Positions 48,544-55,299 of a DNA stretch of 64,000 nucleotides are shown in pieces. Both the position numbers and the translations under genes were made by a program. The notes beneath the pieces were generated by a model, which saw only the letters and a program-made list of their open reading frames with translations, ran no database searches and had not been told where the DNA came from. The DNA lies in assembly GCF_002177135.1 (NCBI RefSeq), contig NZ_MWPH01000004.1, forward strand, positions 186,001 through 250,000, in the 5' to 3' direction. Source of the stretch: Natronolimnobius baerhuensis. Its GTDB lineage: Archaea; Halobacteriota; Halobacteria; Halobacteriales; Natrialbaceae. The stretch's first letter is position 1. Each line of letters opens with the position of its first letter.

Positions 48544-50391
48544 TCAGAATGGGTAGTGGCGACCGTTCTCGGCATCGACCGTTACGTCGACGTTGAGTTC
48601 GTCTCCGAGCGCGTGGATCCCACGGAGCAGTTGATCGAGTTTGTCCAACAGATCGTCGGTTCGGTCAGTTCGCTCGAGTGCGTCTTCGAAGTCCTGTTCG
48701 CTTCCCTGTGCGTTGTTGCCGACATTAGCCGTGTCACCCACCGGGGCAACCATCCCATCGACAGCGCCGGCGAAAGCCGACTCACCGTCATCGACGCCGT
48801 CAGCGGCCGTCTCTGGGAGCGCCCGACCCATGTCCGTTAAGTCCGAGAGTGTGCCCCGTTCGGCGTCACTCGAGGGCAAATAGTCACCAGCAGCATCGGT
48901 CATATCGCTGACTGCACCACGGACATCTGGGATCTTGTCACGGATACCGTCGGTGAAACCCCCGACAAAGCCTTCAGCAGCGTTGCGCGCATCACTCACG
49001 CCGGGGAGTGCCCCCATAATTTCATCGCGCTTCTCACCGACGGTCGTCCTCGGATCCCACCTGGTCAAGGTGTCCATCGCAGCGTCGGTCGCTCTGTCGA
49101 TAGCGTTGGGGACCCCCTCGCGGACATCGTTGATCGGGCCGAGGATCGAGTTCTTTGCCGACTCGAGCGCATCACCAGGACTCCACTCTGTGAGGTAGTA
49201 GTCCGCGGTCTCGGTGGCCCATTCGATGCCGTCAGCGAAGCGCTCGAGGCCGCCCATGATTATGTCGACCCCCGCCTCGGTCTTGTCCTGGATGCCACCG
49301 ATGTCGCGTTCCCAGGCAGCGTAGAGCAGCGCCCCAGCAGCGGCGACCCCGAGGATAACCGCCGTCACGGGCGCGGCTGCGGCGGCGACGGTCGCAAAGG
49401 ATGGTGCGACAGCGCCGACGTTGACCGTCGATAGCGCCATCAGTCCGATACCGGCTGCCTGGGCCGCTGGTGCGAGCGCTTCCATCGGACCGAGGTACCC
49501 CGACGCGGCCAGACGTGCGTCGTCCATCCGCGCTCGGAGTCGATCCATCGTGGAGACATTATCAGAGACCGCAGCAGCGTGATCGTCAGTCACGCCTTCT
49601 GCATCCTCGACGCGTTCGTTCCAGTTGTCGAGCGCATCTTCGCCGAGACCGAGTTCGTCCTGCAGTTCCTCGAGATCGCCGTCTGCCTCCTCGACGGCGG
49701 AGTTGAAGTTTGACTCGAGCTGCCGCCCTGAATACCCAGTTTCGTCAGCGAATTCCGACATCAGCCCCGCGACCTCTTGCGACTGGAGCCCCATCTCTTC
49801 GAGTTGATCGAAATCAAGCCTCGAGAGCGTGCTACCGATGTCCTCGATAGACATGTTCGTGTCGCGAGCGGCGAGCGTGAATGCGTCTTGATTCTCGACG
49901 AGTGCATCGAGGTTTCCATCAAGCGCGTTCACTGACGGTGCGAGATTCTCGGTGATCGACGAGGCACTCGAGTCAGTTGCATCAGCAACGTTGTCGGCAG
50001 CCGTCGCGACCTCTTCCATCCGCTCGGGCGTCTCGACCATCCCCGAGAGGTTGTCCATCGATTCGGTGACGTCGTCAAGCGGGAACGTCGCGTCGGACAT
50101 GCTCGTCGCGAGATCTCGAGCCTCGTCGCTCGTGACACCCAGTGTGGTCGCCGTCCGGTCGAGGCTTTCGCGCGTCTCTCGCGTATCGTCGAGGATTCCC
50201 TGGGCGGCCGTTCCGAGTCCGGCCAGCGCCCCGCCAGCAGCGATTCCCGCCGGCTCGACATCCAGTAGCGACTCGGACATCGTGTCGGTCGAGCCTGCGA
50301 CCTCCTCACTGGCGTCGGCTGCGTCGTCAGCTTCGGAGACGTAGCTGCTCGCATCGAGCGCCATCCGGCTGGTCAAGTGTTCAAATGTCAT
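48544..50391 (-). CDS. Tape measure protein
   Basis: This 615-residue protein is largely coiled and Ala/Asp-rich, with a hydrophobic central part (about 300-365: GIGLMALSTVNVGAVAPSF..., PVTAVILGVAAAGALLYAA). Typical tape-measure elements are the N-terminal MTFEHLTSRMALDASSYVSEADDAA start and a helix-breaking repeated 'LDxLxDxAxD' pattern. It lies exactly where tape measure genes stand, after the chaperone pair and before the hub. Using the usual 1.5 Angstrom per residue, the tail would be near 90 nm (inference). Its ATG overlaps the stop of the chaperone T frame by 4 bases. Confidence 0.82.
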   Translation of the reverse strand: MTFEHLTSRMALDASSYVSEADDAADASEEVAGSTDTMSESLLDVEPAGIAAGGALAGLGTAAQGILDDTRETRESLDRTATTLGVTSDEARDLATSMSDATFPLDDVTESMDNLSGMVETPERMEEVATAADNVADATDSSASSITENLAPSVNALDGNLDALVENQDAFTLAARDTNMSIEDIGSTLSRLDFDQLEEMGLQSQEVAGLMSEFADETGYSGRQLESNFNSAVEEADGDLEELQDELGLGEDALDNWNERVEDAEGVTDDHAAAVSDNVSTMDRLRARMDDARLAASGYLGPMEALAPAAQAAGIGLMALSTVNVGAVAPSFATVAAAAAPVTAVILGVAAAGALLYAAWERDIGGIQDKTEAGVDIIMGGLERFADGIEWATETADYYLTEWSPGDALESAKNSILGPINDVREGVPNAIDRATDAAMDTLTRWDPRTTVGEKRDEIMGALPGVSDARNAAEGFVGGFTDGIRDKIPDVRGAVSDMTDAAGDYLPSSDAERGTLSDLTDMGRALPETAADGVDDGESAFAGAVDGMVAPVGDTANVGNNAQGSEQDFEDALERTDRTDDLLDKLDQLLRGIHALGDELNVDVTVDAENGRHYPF

Positions 50392-50522
50392 GAGTACCGG
50401 TCACGGATCTGCTGGCGACTCTGCTGGAGTTTCTCGCACTGTTTTCGATACCAGAATTTCCACCAGCGCTGTTCTTGGGCGTCAAGCCGTGCCCACTCCT
50501 CGAGTGTCCAGTCCTGCAGCAT
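50388..50522 (-). CDS. Tail assembly chaperone T frame (C-terminal extension reached by -1 frameshift)
   Basis: 44 codons from ATG 50522; the same frame is open back to base 50564, inside the slippery site of the upstream gene, which would give a 58-residue extension. The sequence is rich in Trp and Gln (DWTLEEWARLDAQEQRWWKF, then YRKQCEKLQQSRQQ), like the T domains of tailed-phage chaperones, which bind the tape measure. The stop overlaps the tape measure ATG by 4 bases. It is most likely made only as a G-T fusion; the internal ATG may be unused. See the slippery site and stem-loop entries. Confidence 0.75.
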   Translation of the reverse strand: MLQDWTLEEWARLDAQEQRWWKFWYRKQCEKLQQSRQQIRDRYS

Positions 50523-50529
50523 ACAGATC

Positions 50530-50555
50530 TCCCCGATTTCCTGGCCAATCGGGGA
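50530..50555 (-). other. Frameshift-stimulating stem-loop
   Basis: In the mRNA: TCCCCGATT, loop GGCCAGGA, AATCGGGGA. A perfect 9-bp stem starting 8 bases after the slippery heptamer, the distance seen for programmed -1 frameshift signals. Confidence 0.8.
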
Positions 50556-50560
50556 CTGTG

Positions 50561-50998
50561 CTACTTTTTTGCCTCAGCCCCACCGAGCGCCTGTCCCTCA
50601 CGGTTGACGAGCGTCAGGATAGCGATCATCCGCGGGATCGAGAACTTAGCTTCCCACCAATCGGTGTCCGCGAACTCGGGTTTTGAGTGCTCTGCCGCGA
50701 TTGCGTACATCCGGTCGACGGCTTCGTCGAACTCGGCTTCGACGTCGTCACGCTCGTCGAGGTTCTCGAGATGCTCCTGAAGGACAGCAGCGAACTGCGA
50801 GGCCTCGCGACCGAACGGACGGAACTCGACCGTCTCGTCGCCGATTGGGACATCGATGGACTCCTCGGCCAGCTGGCGCTCGAGGCGCTGCTGGAGTGAG
50901 CCGATTTCCTGCAGCTCTTCCCGACGCTCGGCTTCGCGCTCGTCGCGCAGCTCGATTGTCTCGGCGACGGCACCGGCGTTCGCGAGCGTCGCCCCCAT
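50561..50998 (-). CDS. Tail assembly chaperone G
   Basis: This 145-residue helical protein (DEREAERREELQEIGSLQQRLERQL, REASQFAAVLQEHLENLDERDDVEAEFDEAVDRM, PRMIAILTLVNREGQAL) lies between the tail tube and tape measure genes, the fixed place of G/GT chaperones in long-tailed viruses. The stop codon TAG follows the slippery A AAA AAG directly, so a fraction of ribosomes would make a G-T fusion of about 203 residues. G and GT together would hold the tape measure in an assembly-ready state and bring in tube subunits. Confidence 0.82.
   Translation of the reverse strand: MGATLANAGAVAETIELRDEREAERREELQEIGSLQQRLERQLAEESIDVPIGDETVEFRPFGREASQFAAVLQEHLENLDERDDVEAEFDEAVDRMYAIAAEHSKPEFADTDWWEAKFSIPRMIAILTLVNREGQALGGAEAKK
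50564..50570 (-). other. Slippery heptamer A AAA AAG for -1 frameshifting
   Basis: The zero frame reads GCA AAA AAG TAG (stop directly after). Slipping back one base gives AAA AAA GTA and enters the T frame, which is open for 58 codons. A AAA AAG follows the X XXY YYZ rule and is among the most efficient slippery sites known in bacteria. Confidence 0.82.
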
Positions 50999-51000
50999 CG

Positions 51001-51570
51001 TTACTCACCACCGTCGCCGTCGGGGTAGTAGTCGATGTAGATGGGCGATCCCTCGACCCACCACGTCCAGGAGACGGTCGGCGGCGTCTCGCTGGGGTCG
51101 ATCTCTGGGCTCGTCAGCTTGCAGTCATCGAACCGATGGCAGAGCTCGGAGTCTTCGAGGAGGTCGACCTCGTCGTCGGCTTTCAGCCGCTTGAGGACGT
51201 CGTCCTTGAAGTACGCCATGCCGATCCACTCGTCGTTGTCGAACCCGACGCGACGGTCCTCCGTTTGGAACGAGATTGCCATTCCGTTGTCGTCGTCGAC
51301 GACGACGCCAATTTTCTCGAGGCCGCTGGTGTCCGTGGCGATTGCTGAGGATACTTCGACGTCGACGGTGTTGTTCGTCCGGTAACGGCGTGTCCGTCGC
51401 GCACCACCGGGGTTGAAGTCGTCGTCGTCTTCGTCGACGGTGACCGAAAGGTCGCCTTTCTCCTGCAGCGCGAGGCCGGTATACTCGGGGTCTGTTCCAC
51501 TTTCGTCCGCATGGAAGACGAGGACGTTCGAGCCCTCAACCTCCAAGTCGCTTGTAATATCAGTAGCCAT
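51001..51570 (-). CDS. Major tail tube protein
   Basis: This 189-residue beta-rich protein (SNVLVFHADESG, LALQEKGDLSVTVDED, NNTVDVEVSSAIATDTSGLEKIGVVVD, MAISFQTEDRRVGFDNDEWIGMAYF) has the size of siphovirus tube subunits and lies between the tail terminator and the chaperones. No separate sheath gene is present, so the tail is probably non-contractile. The chaperone start follows its stop by 2 bases. Confidence 0.72.
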   Translation of the reverse strand: MATDITSDLEVEGSNVLVFHADESGTDPEYTGLALQEKGDLSVTVDEDDDDFNPGGARRTRRYRTNNTVDVEVSSAIATDTSGLEKIGVVVDDDNGMAISFQTEDRRVGFDNDEWIGMAYFKDDVLKRLKADDEVDLLEDSELCHRFDDCKLTSPEIDPSETPPTVSWTWWVEGSPIYIDYYPDGDGGE

Positions 51571-51600
51571 AATCAGTCGTGTCGTATCCGCGGTTAGTCG

Positions 51601-52071
51601 TCAAGCGATGCGCCGGATTTCGAAGGTTTTGCCCGCAACGAACCGGTTGATCTGGTCGTCGAACGTCGGGTCGGTTCCGCCGGTTTCACCGTCCCAGTAC
51701 CATCCCTCAACGCGGGCGTTGCCGGGGGTAGCGATTGCATCGAGGACGTCGTCGGGCCACGTCGTCAGCTGCTCGCGACCAACTCGAGGCCGGTACTCGA
51801 AGCCAATCTGAACGTTGAAGCTGGCCTCCGTTCGCAGGTTGCGCGGCTCCTCGGTTTCGGTGCGGACCATCACGTGAACGACGACATCCGGTGGATCCGG
51901 TGCCCCGTCGTCCTCGTGCCAGGCCCGCGAGACGAACGCCGGGACAATCACGTCGCCACCGTCGTCGATCCCGTCGACGGCCTCGAGGAGATCAGTCAGC
52001 GTGTCGTCGGTTGCGAGCCGCTGCAGAATCTCTCCACGGAGCTCCCGGATACGTGGTCGGTGGTCACTCAC
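51601..52071 (-). CDS. Tail terminator/completion protein
   Basis: This 156-residue protein starts at GTG 52071, overlapping the previous stop as GTGA. The longer frame upstream is not protein-like. It shows a helical N-terminus (RIRELRGEILQRLATDDTLTDLLEAV) and the beta pattern DVVVHVMVRTETEEPRNLRTEASFNVQIGFEYRP, then REQLTTWPDDVLDAIATPGNARV. This matches gpU/gp17-type tail terminators, whose size and place just before the tube gene agree. Confidence 0.68.
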   Translation of the reverse strand: MSDHRPRIRELRGEILQRLATDDTLTDLLEAVDGIDDGGDVIVPAFVSRAWHEDDGAPDPPDVVVHVMVRTETEEPRNLRTEASFNVQIGFEYRPRVGREQLTTWPDDVLDAIATPGNARVEGWYWDGETGGTDPTFDDQINRFVAGKTFEIRRIA

Positions 52072-52436
52072 TGTTCCATCACCTCTTCGTGGATCGCCTC
52101 GAGCGCTTCGCGAAGTGTGCCTTTCTCCTGCCGGATCGACGGTGCGAGGAACGGTTGCGTGAATTCGACGATTCCGGCGTACTCGGCCTCGTCGTTGCCC
52201 CACATGATGATGACCGTCGACTCGTCGACCTGTTCGACCTCGACGTCCATCGTAGCCGACAGCAGCCCGGTGTCCTTCGGGGCGTTCTCGGTAATCGTGC
52301 CGAGGACTTCGACGCCGGCGACGCCAGCGTACTGCTCCATCGCCGACTCGAGTCGGGGCTCCATCGATCGGAACCACTCGACTTGCGTTGCCGGCGTCAC
52401 GTCGGACGTCCACTCAAATTCAGCGTGTATGGTCAT
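52068..52436 (-). CDS. HK97 gp10-like head-tail/neck protein
   Basis: This 122-residue protein has the family core: VLGTITENAPKDTGLLSATM, then VIIMWGNDEAEYAGIVEFTQP, then FLAPSIRQEKGTLREALEAI. This motif order is diagnostic for HK97 gp10 proteins that complete the neck. It overlaps neighbours by 4 bases on both sides. Confidence 0.8.
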   Translation of the reverse strand: MTIHAEFEWTSDVTPATQVEWFRSMEPRLESAMEQYAGVAGVEVLGTITENAPKDTGLLSATMDVEVEQVDESTVIIMWGNDEAEYAGIVEFTQPFLAPSIRQEKGTLREALEAIHEEVMEQ

Positions 52437-52849
52437 GCTGTCTCCAGTTCGACGTGCGTTGCAGTCGGTCGTGACCGCCGCCCGTACGCGGGCAACGGCG
52501 AGCCGACGATCTCGAGGTCGGTGTGCGTGTCGAAGCCGTCTGACATAGGCTCGAGTGTGACGCTGTCGCCGGCCTGTAGGCCAGTCAGCAGATCGGCCCG
52601 ACCCTCGATTGCCGGGTTGTCGACGACGTCAGTACCCGACTCCGACCGCGTAAGTTCGGTGCCGTTGGCGTGGTAGCGGACGGGACGGTCCTCGACGACA
52701 GTGTAGTCGTCCTCGACGGGCTGGCCGTAGCCGTCGACGCAGACGCCGTCCTCACACACGGTGCCGTCAGGGCAGTCACCACTACCGTTGCACTCGACAG
52801 TGCCGAACCTCTTGGCAGTCAATCGGTGCGTAGGTCGGAGTCGAGACAT
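52433..52849 (-). CDS. Head-closure (stopper)-like protein with inserted Cys-rich loop
   Basis: This 138-residue beta-barrel protein lies in the position of SPP1 gp16-like stoppers (PTHRLTAKRFGTVE ... YTVVEDRPVRYHANGTEL ... IEGRADLLTGLQAGDSVTLEPM ... DLEIVGSPLPAYG). It carries an unusual insertion near residues 20-40, C-x5-C-x5-C-x4-C (ECNGSGDCPDGTVCEDGVCV), resembling extracellular cysteine-rich repeats or a metal knuckle. That loop would sit at the head-tail joint. Function as stopper is inferred from order and size. Confidence 0.62.
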   Translation of the reverse strand: MSRLRPTHRLTAKRFGTVECNGSGDCPDGTVCEDGVCVDGYGQPVEDDYTVVEDRPVRYHANGTELTRSESGTDVVDNPAIEGRADLLTGLQAGDSVTLEPMSDGFDTHTDLEIVGSPLPAYGRRSRPTATHVELETA

Positions 52850-52855
52850 AGTGTG

Positions 52856-53281
52856 TTAGCGACTTGATCCGCGGGCGTCGGGCGTCCGCATCATCGGCGG
52901 ATTCTTCCCGATGTTCTGCAGGGTGTTCGAGGTGTCCTTCGCGATCGCCTCTTCGCCGAGTTGCGTTGAGCGGTAGTACTCGGTCGACCGATTCGGGCCG
53001 GCGAACGTCGTCGCCGAGCCGTCGCTGCGGGTCTCGCTCATCGTCTGCCGGACTTCTTCGATCGGCGTGTTCAGGAGGTTGTGCCCGGCGAGCAGCCGTT
53101 CGATGATCTCGAGGCGTTGCTCGGACATTCCCGTATCCGCGAGCAGTTCGTCGACGTCGAGTGCGGCCGGCTGCAGCCCGATGATCTCGACCTGTTCGTC
53201 CGAGAGTTCCTCGATGGGGTACTCCTGGGGCTCGAGTTGCATCCGAACGTGCTCGACGCTGGTGCGGTAGTCGTCGCTCAT
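52856..53281 (-). CDS. Head-tail connector/adaptor-like protein
   Basis: This 141-residue mostly helical protein (SVEHVRMQLEPQEYPIEELSDEQVEII, VDELLADTGMSEQRLEIIERLLAGHNLL, PIEEVRQTMS) has a C-terminal tail ending in a basic segment. This is typical of gp6/gp15-type connector adaptors that dock on the portal. Placed between capsid and stopper genes. Confidence 0.6.
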   Translation of the reverse strand: MSDDYRTSVEHVRMQLEPQEYPIEELSDEQVEIIGLQPAALDVDELLADTGMSEQRLEIIERLLAGHNLLNTPIEEVRQTMSETRSDGSATTFAGPNRSTEYYRSTQLGEEAIAKDTSNTLQNIGKNPPMMRTPDARGSSR

Positions 53282-53284
53282 CGG

Positions 53285-53641
53285 TCAGTCCTCGGGGTCG
53301 TCGCGACGGGCTTTGGCGGCCTCGATGACCTTCTCCGAGCGCTCGACGTCTTTGATCTCCTCGAGGACGTCGTCGACCACGCCGGACTCGACCGTCTCGA
53401 TGCGGTCCTGGTAGCCGTCGTGATCGGCGAACCAGGCGTCCTCGTCGAAGGTGACATCCTCCGATCCGTCGTTCGGCTCGGTGTCAGCAACGTCCCCAGC
53501 GTCCTCTTCGATCTGTTCGATCTGATTACCGTATGCACGGAGTTCAGACTCCGTCGGCTCGAACGTCTCGCCCGGAGGAATGACCTCACCGGTATCGTGA
53601 CGCTTCAGTCGCGTCGACGACGTCCAGCGGTGTGTCGTCAC
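53285..53641 (-). CDS. Virion gene of unknown function between capsid and connector
   Basis: This 118-residue acidic protein starts MTTHRWTSSTRLKRHDTGEV and includes ESELRAYGNQIEQIEED and EDAWFADHDGYQDRIETVESGVVDDVLEEIKDVERSEKVIEA. The N-terminal 40 residues resemble Rho-N-like or small DNA-binding modules found after capsid genes; the tail is helical. Function unknown. Confidence 0.55.
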   Translation of the reverse strand: MTTHRWTSSTRLKRHDTGEVIPPGETFEPTESELRAYGNQIEQIEEDAGDVADTEPNDGSEDVTFDEDAWFADHDGYQDRIETVESGVVDDVLEEIKDVERSEKVIEAAKARRDDPED

Positions 53642-53647
53642 GAGTGA

Positions 53648-54835
53648 TCACCCGTCGATGCCGGTTCCGACGGCGATCCCGTAGATCTCGTCGTACGTTG
53701 CCTTGATGCGCGGGATGCGCATTCCGAGATGTCGGTACTCGGTGGCGAGTCCGAGGTCGATCTCGCCGGACATCGTCGTCGGTGCCTGGCCGTCGGCGAG
53801 GTCGACGACGTCGGTGTTCTGGATGACCATCACGCACTCGTCGGGATTGAGCGCACCGGACATCCGGAAGTCGATCCACGGGTAGTCCTGCTGCAGCCGC
53901 TGGAGCAGGTTCATGTTTCCGTCGCCCTGTGGGTCGGGCTGCAGGGTCAGGTTGCCCCACTGCGCAGTGGGGTAGTAGAGCCAGACGCCCTCCTGCTGTG
54001 GGTTGTAACCACGGTTGCGGTCTTCGGTCTGGGCGTTCAGTTCGGACTGAAGATCCTGGATGGTCTCGACGACGTTAGTCGCCTCGGACCAGTCGCCGAA
54101 GCCACTCTCCTCGAGCTTGTAGTCGGTCGTGAGGTAGCCGTCGACGCTGTAGAGGCTGCCCTGGATCTCGATCTCGGTGTTCCAGCCGCGGAACGCCAGG
54201 TCCTCCATGGAGTCCGCGAGTTCCTCGCCAGCTTCCTCGGCGGCCTCGGTCTCGGCGTCTTCACCGAAGTTCTGCGAGTTGATGAGCTCACGCTCGTCGA
54301 TCTCCCAGCTGACGTAGTCGTACGGCAGCGGGACTCCCTCGCGGAACTTGATCGGCTGATCGTCGTGTCCCTGCGACCGGAGATTCATCGACCGCTCGGA
54401 ATTGAACGCGTCGGAGCGGACTTGGTAGAGGCTGACCAGCCGCGCTGGCGAGACGTCGCGGTCGAAGCCAGCGTCGAGGAGGTCCTCGACGGCAGTCTTC
54501 GCCATGCGGGCCTCGGTGACGGTGAGATCGTCTCGGTCTTCCCACTCGTCGTAGTCCAGGCGCTGGGCGTTCGCGGAGATCCCGCCCATCGCGCCCTTCC
54601 GGTAGCCCTCCTGAAGGCCGTTCGCGGCGGCCTGCCACAGCTGCTGCTGCTGTTCGACCCCCGCGGGGCCGAACTCCTCCTTGGCGGCCTGGAGGGATTT
54701 CTGGTACATCCGCTGCTGCAGCTGCTTTTTCTGTTGCTTGTCGTTCGTGAAGAGGATGCGTCGCTGTAGCCCCGACAGGTCGTCGTTGTCGCTGTCGGGC
54801 ATCGTCCGGTTCGCCGTGATTCCTGCTGTTGCCAT
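53648..54835 (-). CDS. Major capsid protein (HK97-fold, inferred)
   Basis: This 395-residue protein has a helical Gln-rich N-terminal arm (about 20-75: RRILFTNDKQQKKQLQQRMY). It then shows the E-loop/P-domain-like region (DLTVTEARMAKTAVEDLLDAGF, VPLPYDYVSWEIDERELINS), FNSERSMNLRSQGHDDQPIK, and the conserved later strands CVMVIQNTDVVDLADGQAPTTM. It ends MRIPRIKATYDEIYGIAVGTG. Length and position, directly after the decoration protein and scaffold-protease, fit the encapsulin-like HK97 major capsid. The start ATG 54835 lies 1 base from the upstream stop. Confidence 0.78.
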   Translation of the reverse strand: MATAGITANRTMPDSDNDDLSGLQRRILFTNDKQQKKQLQQRMYQKSLQAAKEEFGPAGVEQQQQLWQAAANGLQEGYRKGAMGGISANAQRLDYDEWEDRDDLTVTEARMAKTAVEDLLDAGFDRDVSPARLVSLYQVRSDAFNSERSMNLRSQGHDDQPIKFREGVPLPYDYVSWEIDERELINSQNFGEDAETEAAEEAGEELADSMEDLAFRGWNTEIEIQGSLYSVDGYLTTDYKLEESGFGDWSEATNVVETIQDLQSELNAQTEDRNRGYNPQQEGVWLYYPTAQWGNLTLQPDPQGDGNMNLLQRLQQDYPWIDFRMSGALNPDECVMVIQNTDVVDLADGQAPTTMSGEIDLGLATEYRHLGMRIPRIKATYDEIYGIAVGTGIDG

Positions 54836-54836
54836 C

Positions 54837-55298
54837 TTAAATCACCTCGTACTCAAAGCGGTCGTCAGCCGATGCGTCCTCGAGGGCGACCGCAAGCTTC
54901 GCGCCCTCGTCTTCGTCAACGTGTTCTGCGAACGTCCCGTCGCCGTTGGAAACGACTGGCTCGCCCGCGGTGATCGCGCCGCCGGCGAGGCCGTTCTCGT
55001 CGCCCTCACCCGGCCGGAGGACGTAGGCGCGGACCTCGTCGCCGGCCGAATCCAGATCGACGTCCTTCGGCTCCTCGCGAGGCGTCGTCGATCCGGTCTT
55101 TTTCTCGAGGGCGATCCGGACCGAGACGTTCTCACCGTCGCCTGTCTGCGGGCCGACGAGCGGGACGCCGTCATCGTCGACGTCCACGATCTCGAGGAGC
55201 ATCCCCGGTGTGACCGTCGCATCGTCGGCGAGGCGGTACGTGCGTTCGATTGCTGAGTCGATCTCGCGCCGGCTACCGATCTTGTGGCTTCGGGACAT
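54837..55298 (-). CDS. Capsid decoration protein (gpD/DUF2190-like)
   Basis: This 153-residue protein starts at ATG 55298 (MSRSHKIGSRREIDSAIERT). It has beta-barrel strands as in capsid stabilising proteins (ATVTPGMLLEIVDVDDDGVP, ALEKKTGSTTP-region, EVRAYVLRPGEGDENGLAGG, GEPVVSNGDGTFAEHVDED, AKLAVALEDASADDRFEYEV). These ATVTPGMLLEI and 'AKAVALED' strands are the usual signature of DUF2190. It lies between the protease-scaffold and the major capsid protein, the expected place. Confidence 0.72.
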   Translation of the reverse strand: MSRSHKIGSRREIDSAIERTYRLADDATVTPGMLLEIVDVDDDGVPLVGPQTGDGENVSVRIALEKKTGSTTPREEPKDVDLDSAGDEVRAYVLRPGEGDENGLAGGAITAGEPVVSNGDGTFAEHVDEDEGAKLAVALEDASADDRFEYEVI

Positions 55299-55299
55299 C

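Noticed and set aside
51601-52413. Longer 270-codon version of the tail terminator gene
   Set aside because: The N-terminal part is the out-of-frame shadow of the gp10-like gene; GTG at 52071 with GTGA overlap is the better start.
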